Assembly (NCBI RefSeq): GCF_008831285.2
Contig: NC_045143.1
Location: 16,898,464-16,962,463, forward strand
Direction of reading: 5' to 3'
Source: Nymphaea colorata
Lineage: Eukaryota > Streptophyta > Magnoliopsida > Nymphaeales > Nymphaeaceae
Length of the DNA: 64,000 nucleotides
The notes below the pieces were generated by a model, which saw nothing but the letters and a program-made list of their open reading frames with translations, was not told where the DNA came from and ran no database searches. A program made the position numbers and the translations under genes. Positions 50,338-61,508 of this stretch are shown in pieces. Numbering within the stretch: the stretch's first letter is position 1; every line of letters starts with the position of its first letter.

Positions 50338-52955
50338 ATCTTATTAAAAGCTATGGTTAACTATAAATTGCATGGTAACCTCTCCCTCTTGTATACTTTT
50401 GTCAAAGGTTTTTCTTTTTTTTTAAAAAAAAAAAATCATAGATCTTTTCTATTTTACTTTATACTTTTAATACAGTAATTATATACTCTAGAAGTTTGTT
50501 TTGCTCAAGTTATTAATTCCCGTTGCGAGAAATGGACGGTATTTCTTTACATTGGTGTCTCTTCTCGTTGAAGTCTGAACCGATGATGACATATGTTCAA
50601 GAAGCACTGATACATCAAATTGCAACTTTCAAGGGGCACCAACATATAAATAATTAAAATATGTGAGGTAATATAAAAATAAACAATTTGTGTGAGATCA
50701 TACATGTGCCTCCGCCACGCGTTCAATGCCTGTATAAAATTCTACATAAAAGCACGTAGCAAATTTGGTATCTTGGATTTCTTTAACTAAATTAAATGTT
50801 AACCATTAAGATCTAAAACCATGACTTTTGGATTTTAATCTGAAGCAACGACACGCAATTTTGAATACCCATAGTATTAGCTTGTGTAAAAAGTGACGTA
50901 TATCATTTGCCTTCTACGCCTTCCAATATTTAATTTGTAATATCATTGACTTCTAATTGAATGCGCATGATTAGTTGCATCATTTTTTCTTAATGCTTTT
51001 GTTAAAGAATTATGCGAAGCCATCTAGTTAATGTTAGACGAATAATAAATCTTCCGTTAATTTTTAAAAATTAACAACTAAGTGCTTAAACATTTGATCA
51101 AAGAACTACATACTGAAAGAAAAATTTCATTTTTTGATATAAAATGAGAAAAACTCTTTGTAAGAAAACTATCTAAGTAGGGAAAATAAAATATATACCT
51201 TCCAACTAAATGAAAAATAATAAAAATAATGAGGAGAATGCTCCATTAAGAGCGTCTGGCAGATTTAGACCTAAAAAATACACAAAGTGTTGCCCGACGC
51301 CTGGAAGCTATCTTCTATGGCGCGGAACAGTGGAGGCCATCTTGCCTTCCGGTGATTTGGGTTGGATGAAGGCTTCGGCTTCCTTGTAAGTGGTAGAAAA
51401 TCTGCCCACCCCAAAAGGACACTTAACAAAGTAGGAATAAAACATAACTAAAGCAACGAGAGCATACTAAAGAACAAAGTAACATGAACCTAAAAAGGCT
51501 TGTTTCACCTTTATCTATGTAGCCTATGGACATAGTTATCACAAAATTTATGACGCTAAGAAGGTTTTTTTTTTTTTTTTGGGGAGAAAAGAATGTTCGT
51601 TCTCATATTTCATGACCATCGTGGATTGCCTTAGTCTGTAAATTAGGGGATATCAATTTTATAAATTCTTGCAAAACAATTCTCATTGTTAACAATCAGC
51701 CGGTACTTACTAAAAACCCCAAATAATATTGGACGAATACAGAATGATACTTATGCCTTTGTAGAAGGACCGTTATGAAGGAAGCAAGCAAATTTATTAG
51801 AGGCTGGACCGAGTTCGAATTCAGTACACTAGAAAATTGACAAAATCGTCAAATGGGGTTCGATCCAATTTGCAACCCTAGTTACCAGAAGTGCGATCTT
51901 AAGTCCATGACAATCTGATCACCGTCAACAACTGCTCTCTAATGTTCTGAAACAGTTTCACAAACCATTACTTTCAATTTTCTTCATCCAAAGTACCCAA
52001 TTAATTACTCCTGAGGAACGCACCATTTGGTGAATATATAACGTAGAAGAAAAAAAATAATACAAGAAAGAAAAGATTGTGGCACCATGCTTTTTGAGCT
52101 TCCAGACCGAGTGAGGAAATGGCTTTATTAATTAACTTTGCATAAAGCTACTAAATTCCCTACAACCACGCTTGCACCTTTCAGAAAGAGAGATTCCTGA
52201 GTGTACCCAAAGGAAGAATTAAAGAGGAAGCAGCCAATGCACTGAGACAACAGTGTGCTACTGTCGGTTACGTACTGCACATCCATTGCCTGCAGGCTTC
52301 TTCAAAATCATAGTTAACGTTTGATGAAAATTTCACCACAACAATGCAACAACGCGATGGGAAGAGAAAATATGCATAAAATCTTGTCTTGAATGCAGTA
52401 GTGTGAGCAGAGGATACTCGAAATAAGTAGTTCGAGTACTTTCTTGTTCTCTAATAACAGTATAGTAACGTGTATACATCAGAAATGTTGTGGAACGCTT
52501 CTAATTGATACTGTTTTTTATAAGGAGGAAGGCACTTAAGTACTCGGTTCGGGTACTTGGTTCCCCTCTTATGAGGAATAGCAGCACAGGTTTTATGTTC
52601 GGTCATTGTTGCTTTGTTGAAAGCTTGGTTCAAGCTTACTCGTTCCATCAATGACCAATCTGCAACCTTCAGTAACACAGGTGCACTCGAACCTGGCTCC
52701 TATTCTGTCCTACACCACTGTGTGAATTGGAGGAGTATCTATGAGATACAACTCTCTCTCTCTCTGTTTACGCTTAAAGCACAACTGGTTGTGAACCTCA
52801 GAGTATATGAAAGGCGGAAGCTCCACAAAGGAAGAAAAGGATATATGCCAGAAGTGAAAAGCAAAAGAAATGGTATAATGCACCAGCATCATACTTTTAT
52901 CGATAGGTATGCTATGCCCGTGTTGCCCAAACAAGATGCTTGCTTTCTTGCTGTC

Positions 52956-52963
52956 TATATATA
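52956..52963 (+). promoter_or_regulatory. Candidate TATA box of thaumatin-like gene 1
   Basis: TATATATA lies 60-67 bp before the start codon, which fits transcription starting about 30 nt downstream and a short 5' UTR. Confidence 0.5.
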
Positions 52964-53022
52964 CATATTTGGATTTCATTCATCATACTCACGCAGAAAA
53001 ATTTGGTCTTAAGGCACCAAAG

Positions 53023-53871
53023 ATGCACTCATCTTTTCCCCTCTTCTTACTGTTCCTCTTCCTCTGCAGCTCACTGCCTTCATGTAATCAACCTTCATTA
53101 GTTTGGTGTCTCTGACAACTGTGTTTTGCATTTTCTGCTAATTAGACTTAATTTTATAGCTAAATTGCCATGTTCTATTGCTTTGCTGCAGATGGGATAG
53201 AGCTCACTTTAGTAAACAACTGCAAGGAGAGCATCTGGCCCGGGTTCATGGGTGGTGCAGGGCATCACACACCACACTACGGTGGCCTGCATTTGGGCAA
53301 TGGAAAGGAAGTCATCGTGAATGTGCCGCAAGGTTGGTCAGGGAGGTTATGGCCACGGCGAGGATGCCAGTTTAACGAGAATGGCCATGGTGAGTGTGAA
53401 ACAGGGGACTGTATGGGACTACTTCATTGCAGGGGAGCAGGCGGCCTGCCGCCAATGACGGTGGTGGAGATGACACTGGGCACGTCCAAGTCGCCCTTGC
53501 ACTTCTATGATGTGAGTTTGGTAAATGGGTTCAACTTGCCAGTCTCTGTGGTTCCAGTTGGCGGTGGCATTGGGTGTGGCATGGCTTCATGTGAATCAGA
53601 TCTGAATCTATGCTGCCCAGCATCATTGGAAGTAAAGAAGGAGGGGAGGGTGGTTGCTTGCAAGAGTGCGTGCATGGCTTGGAATCATGAAAAGTATTGT
53701 TGCACAGGCAACTATTCCACGCCACATACCTGCAAGCCCACAATCTTTTCCAGTGTCTTCAAGGTCATATGCCCTAGAGCTTACAGCTATCCTTATGACG
53801 ATTCCAGTAGTCTTCACAAGTGCATGGCATCTAAGTACCTCATCACCTTCTGCCCTCCTAGTCCATACTAA
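53023..53871 (+). CDS. Thaumatin-like protein 1 (PR-5 family)
   Basis: Complete gene of two exons, 53023-53083 and 53192-53871, for 246 aa. The phase-1 intron falls at the signal-peptide boundary ([20 protein letters not shown], then [11 protein letters not shown]). The thaumatin signature is [12 protein letters not shown], and the conserved tail is DLNLCCP ... KSACMAW ... [10 protein letters not shown] ... [13 protein letters not shown] ... YLITFCP. The mature part has 17 cysteines against the usual 16; the extra one is in CCP. The REDDD acidic cleft is changed: the fourth residue is Asn132 (SLVNGFNLP), where the paralogue at 58668-59521 keeps Asp. It is secreted. PR-5 proteins are linked to defence and glucan binding, but this clade has no assigned substrate. 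It faces its paralogue across a PPR gene. Confidence 0.95.
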
Positions 53872-54001
53872 AGCAATGCAGTTCACCAGATCCATTGGTG
53901 TTCCTGGCAGTAATCTCATCCTTGGTTTGTATGAAAATAGAGTATGAAGCACTGTTACCTGCTTAAGCCTAGTAAAACTTACGCAATAAATCTCTCTCTC
54001 C

Positions 54002-54049
<48 letters not shown>

Positions 54050-54775
54050 ATGCACATGCTCTGCAAGCTTGAAAGTCATTGCCACAAATAGGGATGCGGA
54101 ATAAGCCAAGCCGCTTATAGTTTGGATTGTCTCACGAAGCAAAGTTAGCTCAAACAGAGTATGAGCAAGGACTACACGGGTTGGCTCATTAGTGCACAAT
54201 ATACAGATACTCTTACGTATATTTGTACGGTCATTTCATATATATATAAGCATGACACTGCACATATTATGACACATATATGTTTTATTATATAACATTA
54301 TGATGAATGTATAATATTAAATTTTAAAAAATATTTGCAAAGAAAATAATCTGCTTCTGTTTGGTTCGTTTTGGCTCGTAAGGTTAGGGCTTGGCCTTGG
54401 ATACTCTGTGATGCCCTTGGGAACAATTCAGAGAACGAGCTTGAACAAGCTTTCATCCTTAGTTACTAATCTTGAACAAGGTCAGCAAGTTATTCCGCTT
54501 ATCTACCAGAACTAACTCAAAATAAGGTGCAATTATTGACGTGCAGGTTTATATCAACAGACGCCTTCAAACCTTAGTTCCTTTTCTTTCAAACCCCCCG
54601 TTCGGAGGCTTCAAGTCCAGAGAGTTGAAGACAGCGCTGCATCGTAATCATTTGAAGGTTCCACAAACCTTAGGCATAACATGATGTTCATTCACAAATA
54701 TGAATTTACGAGAAAAGAACAGAAATGTTTTATTTCAATATCTTGAGATTGGTATTTGCGAACGGATTAATTTAA
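53872..54775. other. Short convergent intergenic region
   Basis: It contains the 3' UTRs of thaumatin-like gene 1 and the DYW PPR gene. The only structure seen is the CT-rich microsatellite at 53991-54049. Confidence 0.6.
53991..54049. repeat. (CT)n microsatellite, about 59 bp
   Basis: Long CT tract interrupted by CC and TTT, about 120 bp downstream of the thaumatin-like gene 1 stop. On the minus strand it translates as an Arg-Glu repeat, which is not a gene. Confidence 0.95.
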
Positions 54776-57193
54776 TCACCAGTAGTCACCACACGAACAG
54801 AGGCCATGCTTAAAGTAGTGGAATCTATAGTTGTCTCCCACAATTACATCACGCCTTGTGATTGTAGAGATGAATTTCATAAAATTGTGGCAGTCCTTAC
54901 AGATTGTGAGGTTCTTGAATATCCTAATTGGACCTGCACCAGGTAAACTTACTAAACCAAAAGCAACAGCAAGCTTTTCACTATGTTGCAAAATGTATTC
55001 TTCCTTCCGTTCATTCTCAACGTCATGCAACGCAATACTAGTATCAGGAATGTAGCCGATTTCCTTCATCTGGTTTACCAACTCATTCAGTTTCCTGTAT
55101 ACACTCTCCGTCTCCAAGTTCATCTTTTGCCTAGCGAAAAACCTGTACATCTTCCCGTTAACTTCAATCCAACTACATCCTGGCTCCTTTCTTACTTTCT
55201 GATGTTTCATCAATTTTCTCTTGGTTTTTGCTTCTTCCCACCTCCCAACTGCAGCATACACGTTTGACAGTGTAACATAAGCAGTTGCATCTCCAGCATC
55301 GGTTTCCAATATGCGTGCGGCTACAAACTCCGCCATCTCAACATCTCCATGGCACCTGCATGCTGCAAGAAGTGGTCTCCAAACACATGCACTGGATTTC
55401 ACAGGCAGATCCTCGATAAACTTCTTTGCTTCTTGTAAGTGGCCAGCTCGCGCCAGTAAATCGACAACACAGCTATAATGTGTTGCTTCTGGTCTAATAC
55501 CATAGTTTTCAACCATGGACGTGAAGCAGTTGAGCCCTTCTTCCAGCAATCCAGAGTGACTGCAAGCGGAGAGAAGTGCAAGAAATGTGCAGCCATTTGG
55601 CCTAACATCCTCCAGTACCATCTTGGTAAACAAGGAAAATGCTGTACTAGTAAGTCCGTGCTGGGAATAACATTTGATAATGGCATTCCAGGACATTGTA
55701 TCTCTCTCCCGAAGAGTGTCAAAGGCCACTTTCGCATCCATTAAAGATCCACAGTTTCCATACATTTCTACCGCAGCAGTTCTGACACGTAAATCTCGAA
55801 AATGTCCGGTTTTTATGGTCAGAGAATGAACCTGCTTACCACTTCGTAGCCATGACAAACATGAACAAGCTTCAAGTACGATAGAGTATGTGAATTCATC
55901 ACACATCATGCACTCTTTAAGCATGATATTAAAAAATTCCATTGCTTTCTCGTGCTGTCCATTATGAACAAAACCAGACATAAGTGAGTTCCATGATGCA
56001 TCAGTCTTGAATCTAATCTCTTCAAACTGTTTTTCAGCATCCCTCATCTCTGCTGCCTTCGAGTACATGTCCACAAGTGCAGTCCCTACATAGACAGATG
56101 AAGCAAGGCCACTTTTTACGGCCTGAGCATGAATTTTCTTGCCATCATTAGCAGAGTTCAAGTTACTGCTGCAAGACAGAGCAATCGCAAAAGTGAACTC
56201 GTTTGGCTTCACAGAGCTCTGGCACATCAAATCAAATTGCTTCAAAGCCTCCTTGAAGAACCCATTCTGGTAGTGCCCACTAACAATGGCTGTCCATGAT
56301 ACGACATTCTTTTTCGGCATTTCTCCAAATAAGACCTCCGCATATTTTAGCTTCCCGCACTTGCAATACATAGTCAAGAGAGAATTCGCCACCGCTGCTT
56401 GGTATAAACTTTTCGCTTTTATCACGTGGGTGTGAACCTGCTTTCCTTCTTCAATCGCAGAAATGCTGCCACAAGCGCTCAGCGCCATGGAGAGAGTGAA
56501 ATTGTTAGGACAGATGCCCCCTTGCTGCATTTGAACCAGCAGCTTCAATGCTTCACTAAAGCACTCATTGGTTATGTAACCAGATATCAAGCAATTCCAT
56601 GCAACCACATCTGCATCAATCAACGCATAAAATAATCTTTCTGCGTCATTTATCTCCCGAAATTTAGTGTACAGACCTACCAGACTACCACCAACAAAGT
56701 TATCATCATCAAGGTCAATCTTTACAAGTAAACCGTGCAGTTGCCTTCCCAAATTTAAGCTTCCTAGCTGAGTAGACATGCCGATAATGCTGCACAACGT
56801 TAACCGGTTCGGCATGATTCCCGTAGATAGCATGCTAAGGAATACACATATTGCTTCCTGAAACTCTGAGTTCTTCACATAGCCAGCTATAATGTTGTCC
56901 CAATAAGCAGAATTCCTATCAATGTTTCTCCCGGATAAGTTGCAGAAATCCCATTCCTCAGCTAAAACCACACGACGATCCTCTTCGGTTTCGCAGACGT
57001 GACTTCCTTGCATGTACTGAATAGGAAAACCGCAAGCACCCACGTCCCGCGCAGGAGTTTCGTCGAACAGTTTGTGCACGTAACCATGATGCTTAGCACT
57101 AAAGGAAGACAACTTGCCTATGCTGCGATGAACATCGAGTGGACCTTGATGAAGGAACAGAGACGGTTGGGTGCAGAATCCGATACTCAACAT
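54776..57193 (-). CDS. PLS-class pentatricopeptide repeat protein, DYW-type
   Basis: Intronless gene for 805 aa. PLS-type PPR repeats run from about residue 95 to 605 (for example AYWDNIIAGYVKNSEFQEA, VAWNCLISGYI, VVSWTAIVSGHYQNG). E and E+ domains follow, with the PG box KEPGCSWIEVNGKMYRFF. The C-terminus is a DYW deaminase domain with HSEKLAVAFGL (zinc ligand His and catalytic Glu), CKDCH, FHYF and terminal CSCGDYW, so the catalytic residues are present. VGD stands where most relatives have VRD. It is predicted to perform C-to-U editing of a chloroplast or mitochondrial transcript. The target is unknown. The first about 90 residues are not PPR-like and the presequence is not clear-cut. Confidence 0.94.
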   Translation of the reverse strand: MLSIGFCTQPSLFLHQGPLDVHRSIGKLSSFSAKHHGYVHKLFDETPARDVGACGFPIQYMQGSHVCETEEDRRVVLAEEWDFCNLSGRNIDRNSAYWDNIIAGYVKNSEFQEAICVFLSMLSTGIMPNRLTLCSIIGMSTQLGSLNLGRQLHGLLVKIDLDDDNFVGGSLVGLYTKFREINDAERLFYALIDADVVAWNCLISGYITNECFSEALKLLVQMQQGGICPNNFTLSMALSACGSISAIEEGKQVHTHVIKAKSLYQAAVANSLLTMYCKCGKLKYAEVLFGEMPKKNVVSWTAIVSGHYQNGFFKEALKQFDLMCQSSVKPNEFTFAIALSCSSNLNSANDGKKIHAQAVKSGLASSVYVGTALVDMYSKAAEMRDAEKQFEEIRFKTDASWNSLMSGFVHNGQHEKAMEFFNIMLKECMMCDEFTYSIVLEACSCLSWLRSGKQVHSLTIKTGHFRDLRVRTAAVEMYGNCGSLMDAKVAFDTLRERDTMSWNAIIKCYSQHGLTSTAFSLFTKMVLEDVRPNGCTFLALLSACSHSGLLEEGLNCFTSMVENYGIRPEATHYSCVVDLLARAGHLQEAKKFIEDLPVKSSACVWRPLLAACRCHGDVEMAEFVAARILETDAGDATAYVTLSNVYAAVGRWEEAKTKRKLMKHQKVRKEPGCSWIEVNGKMYRFFARQKMNLETESVYRKLNELVNQMKEIGYIPDTSIALHDVENERKEEYILQHSEKLAVAFGLVSLPGAGPIRIFKNLTICKDCHNFMKFISTITRRDVIVGDNYRFHYFKHGLCSCGDYW

Positions 57194-58667
57194 GATGTCC
57201 CAATATGAGCTTTCATTCCTTTGTCGTTTCCCCAGTTATATTTTCCACGAATTTCAGCTGCAGCAACTGCATCTCTTTCTGCAATTTTGAGTCCCCAAAT
57301 AAGAACCCAACTCAAACATGATACTGTAAAGTCGCCAAATAAGAACCAACTCCAACACGATCCTGTAAAAAAACCACTAGGAGTCTAGGATAGGTTTTCT
57401 CACTCTTGTAGCTAATCTCAATACAACACCCACATTGTTTTGGTGAAATTTCCTATCTGACGACCCACATTACATTCTGACCCCGGAACAAGAGATACGT
57501 ATGAGGTCCGTTTGCTGACGTGTCAAGAAAGTAAAGATTAACACTGGGAGGGACACCCCAACGCTTCATGAGTCCTCCATTAGTACTTACAGCGTGATTT
57601 CAGGATGAGTTGGGGATGCACTACTCCGACGGTTTGCCTTCGTGTGGACGCCACTCGCCGGCATCGCGGACGATACGGCGTCCCTATAAAAGTTAGCCGA
57701 TTTGAGGCCAAACCGGCCATACAACCCCCTGTATGCTGATCTATTAATTAAAAGGTGATTAGAAATTAATATATTCTTTTAAGTTATTCATTTGGAGCCG
57801 ATGCATCAGTTCTCAACGAAAACGGTTTATTTGTCCAACTATCCTGCATTTCTCAGGACGGTTTTTAGCTTTTGAAATTTTCTAGCGTTCGATTCAGTAG
57901 TGCTAAAAAGGTTCGGCTCTTCTAGTGATTGGGTTAATTATACCAAGAAAACCAGATGGTGTTATTCCTCCGAAATTGGCTTTTGCTCCAAGCCTAGTCG
58001 TCGCTTCGTTCTTCTGACAAATGACAAAAAGGATGTATGTATTGGTCTTTGGACGGCAAGTGCAAAACCCTTTTATCTAAAAGCTTTGACCAATCTGTTA
58101 AAGAACCATTGCGGGCATGTACCAACCAAAATAACTTGCACGCACAGATTTCGCACTCATTAATTTGAAAGAAATTACAGCATAATCAAACAGCTAGGGA
58201 TTGAATTGAAGTTCAAGATGGTGGGATTTCATGCATAGAACACAAAATGACAAGCTTGAGATTAGATTTTTCGCAGAGGCTTTTTTTTTACCAGAAATAC
58301 CAATTTCACAGGGTGTTCTGATTAGTGTTTGTTTTTCTCTGAAAAGAGAGAGAGAGAGCGAGAGAGCCGACAAAATATAAATCCATTGAAAAACAAGTTC
58401 TGGTGACAAGGCCTCACCAATCAACAAAAGCAACAAAAGGAAAGAAGCGGACATAAGAAAATGAGAGAGAGAGAGAGAGCATTTCGAGTAGCAACTCTGA
58501 ATTCACATCTCTAAACGATTAAATGTCAAGAACCAAGATGCAATTCCTTCAAAAAAGTGAACATGAAAAACTGATGATGGCAATAGCCACGCAACAGTCA
58601 GAAAACTAAGAAAAAGAAGGAGCACCGAACTTGCTCCCAAACTTCTGCAACGGCAATAGAATTTTTC
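57194..58667. other. Intergenic region between DYW PPR gene and thaumatin-like gene 2
   Basis: It holds the PPR promoter at the left and the 3' UTR of thaumatin-like gene 2 at the right. Short GA runs occur at about 58343-58367 and 58461-58480. No coding sequence is supported. Confidence 0.55.
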
Positions 58668-59521
58668 TTAGCCGGCCTGAGGGCAGAAGGTGATAAGGTA
58701 CCTCGGCGCCTGGCAGGTGAAGAGGCTCGAGGCATCATCGAAGGCGTAGCTGTAGGCGTGGGGACAGATGGCCTTGAACAGATTCGAAAACAGAGTTGGC
58801 CTGCAGCTCTGCGGAGTGGAGTAGCTGCCCGAGCAGCAATACTTGGGCGCCTTCAAAGCCAAGCACGCGCTCTGGCACCCCACCACTCTGCTACCACGCT
58901 TCACGGCAAACGTGGACGGGCAGCACGAGTTCAAGTCGGCCTGACACCCGGCCACGCCACATCCACCACCCACCGGAGCCATGGATACCGGCAGGTTGAA
59001 CCCATCAACCAGACTCACGTCATAGTAGTGCAGCGGCGACTTATCCGTGCCAAATGTCATCTCTAATACCGTCGCCGGCGGTGTGCCTCCTACGCCCTTG
59101 CACTGCAACAAGCCCGAGCAATCCCCTGTTTCGCAGGCGCCACGACCTCTCCAGTCGAAGCAGCAACCCTGCCGGCCCCAGATCCTTCCCGACCAGCCTT
59201 GTGGCACGTTCACTGAAGTTTGTTGACCTGAAGCCATGTGAAATCCGCCATTTTCCAGTGATGGGTAGCCAGCGCCACCGAGTATGCCCGGCCATACGTC
59301 TTCCTTGCAGTTGTTCACTAGTATGAGCTCTATCCCCTCTGTACCACAGTGGAAGAAAACTTACGGTTAGCCAAAAAAGTTACTATACATAATGCAGAAA
59401 GCAGGAAGATCTAATATAATCGACTGCATGCCCCGGGTTGTGGGGAGTGATTGCCTGAAGGTAATACAGAATTGCAGAGCAAGAGGAGGAAGCAGAAGGA
59501 GAGAAGCGGAAGAGATGACAT
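58668..59521 (-). CDS. Thaumatin-like protein 2 (PR-5 family)
   Basis: Complete gene of two exons, 59455-59521 and 58668-59338, for 245 aa. The intron sits at the same place and phase as in thaumatin-like gene 1, but its donor is GC (CAG|GCAATC), not GT. The signal peptide is [20 protein letters not shown]; the mature start is [18 protein letters not shown]. The thaumatin signature is [12 protein letters not shown]. The REDDD cleft appears intact ([31 protein letters not shown]). There are 18 cysteines in the mature region. It is secreted to the apoplast or wall; the function is inferred as defence-related. Minus-strand TATAAA-like boxes lie at 59662-59668 and 59695-59702. Confidence 0.93.
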
Positions 59522-61508
59522 TGTTGGTGCAGCCTGTTAGCTGTTGTGTACGTGATTAGTGGGCGTAGCGTCATACATAAAGATGAAGGAAGAATCTCGA
59601 TCCATGGGAAGTAACCAATGGCAGACCGTATAATTCTTGAAGAAATATCATTTAGGGAAACTTTATACATATTTGTAATACATATAATGAGCTATTTTAT
59701 ATGTTACATGTAGAAAGATAACCGCCTCCCACTTAATTTGGATCTCCAGTTACAACTTTTTGCTACCATCATTTTCTTTTTATGATTCAAAAGTGGAGAT
59801 AGGTTACCTGAGATGCTTCAATTTTTTTTAACAACTAAAATAATGCCTAAACGTCCCCCTCTGTCTCCCCTAACGTCCCTTAATCCCACAATGCCTATTT
59901 TATCTCCACACCTTTGTTTCCCACTTCAGCTTGTTTTCAGGAGAATCACGCTTTCCCTCTCTCTCCCTTAGCTGATGAAGCTCCCCTGGTGGTTTCGGCC
60001 GTTCATGGTTCCATCCATGTCAGTATCGAGCAAAACACTCCTCAGTGATTCTCTTTAATTTGTCCATATTTCGTCCACCTTTTTTCTTTTTGAAGCTTAT
60101 GCGGAAAAGAGGTATATTAACCGCATTTGATATTTTACAAAACCATCTCACCATAGAGGAAAATGTTCCAATTGTAAAAATACTGTTCTTACTGTTTCGG
60201 CTTTATATATGATGCAAATGGTGGAATACGTCATAATATTGTTGAAAAAATGGCCAAGAAATGTCCGACTCCTTTTCAGTGGGAGGAACGGCACAGAAGA
60301 GGATCGTAGCATCCATTTAATTACTAAAAGGACAAAAATGTGAAGTTCATAAACTCGGATTGTGCAGTTCCTAGCAGGGCACCTCTCACGCCGAGCATGT
60401 CTACACAGGTGATGTACCTGGTTCGAGCCCAGAGGTTGAGGTCCCAAATTAGGATCCAATTGTAGGTGATATGGCTCGAGGTAATCCAGATGTCAGACAG
60501 GATAAGGTTCCTCTGCACAAGTCTTGAGCAACCAAGGGACAGAGACTTGCATATAGGCCGTCACGGATGACTTCTTAAGATTCTTTTGGTCCCCATCAAT
60601 ATTTTAGGTCCACGCATATAGTATTTTCTTATCCATTAATTGTTTGGATTTTTTTTATTTGTTTTGGATCTCTATATCAGATCCGTTTTGCTTTAGTCCT
60701 CTACTTATATGTGATTACGCCCTCATTTGAGACGGTGATCATTAATTGAAGTACCTGTTTCTTTCTTTTATCCTTCGTTATTCTTTTCGTTTTTGTATAT
60801 TTTCTTCACTAATTTACGTTTCCCAAGTATGATTGTGCAAGGGTTAGGGCAATCCTTTGCATCAACCTCTTCAGGTTTTCCCAACCCAACCAAAAATAAA
60901 CGGTCTCGCACAAGCTTTTTATTTCCCGTTGTAGTGTCGGCTATGCAGTATCTAGAGAGAGAGAGAGAGACCACAAATTGCCTTGGCTTCTTACACTTTA
61001 AAGATTAAAGAACAGTGACGCACTTTATTCTTTTCTGCACAAAAGAAATTAAAGATGGTAAAAAAGTGTCTGGCCTACAACTAAAGATGAATGCTCCGCT
61101 GAGATGAAACCAAGAACATAATCATACTGAAAAACCAGACGTGCACAAATGAAAACAACATGAAATGAGCCAAAACTGAAATAAGGTAGATGGTCCAATT
61201 AAGCTAACACAAAACCAGCAGCCAACTTTGATGAAATCTAATGTCAATGTCAACACTTTGGAAGGTTACTGCGTTTGTTTCATATAACCACAGGCTGCCT
61301 AAAACAAATTAAAGAAGGAAAAATTATTCTACAACTAAACAAGAAATCATTGAAATACATATATTGAAAAAAACACGACGCACAACTGCACAAGTGAATA
61401 CCAACAAGAAAGGCTACATGAAAGCAGTAACCCAAAATTGAGATCAGGTGAATTGGCCAATTGAGGTGCACAAAACTTGTTCCAAATTTGACCGCATCTT
61501 ATTTGTTG
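59522..61508. other. Intergenic region, thaumatin-like gene 2 promoter and laccase 3' side
   Basis: The left part should carry the thaumatin-like gene 2 promoter. The right part (about 61041-61508) is laccase 3' flank and a diverged duplicate of it. A (GA)n run lies at about 60955-60971. No gene is supported. Confidence 0.55.
61041..61266 (-). repeat. Diverged duplicate of the laccase 3' end
   Basis: This stretch repeats 61301-61525 at a spacing of about 260 bp. Both copies contain CAACACTTTGGAAG (61251 and 61510), which in the laccase reads LPKC plus stop on the minus strand. Shared blocks include AATTAAAG, CTACAACTAAA, TGCACAA and GCACAAAAC-like segments. Confidence 0.75.

Larger units (their letters stand above)
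49504..53022. other. 3.5 kb divergent intergenic region
   Basis: The TPR gene (-) and thaumatin-like gene 1 (+) are transcribed outward, so both promoters lie here. No coding sequence is supported. A repeat with inverted ends occupies about 50065-50337, and homopolymer T/A runs occur near 50410-50436 and 51567-51580. Confidence 0.55.

Noticed and set aside
53969-54199. Arg-Glu repeat frames across the CT tract
   Set aside because: These are microsatellite translations in both minus-strand frames, not proteins.
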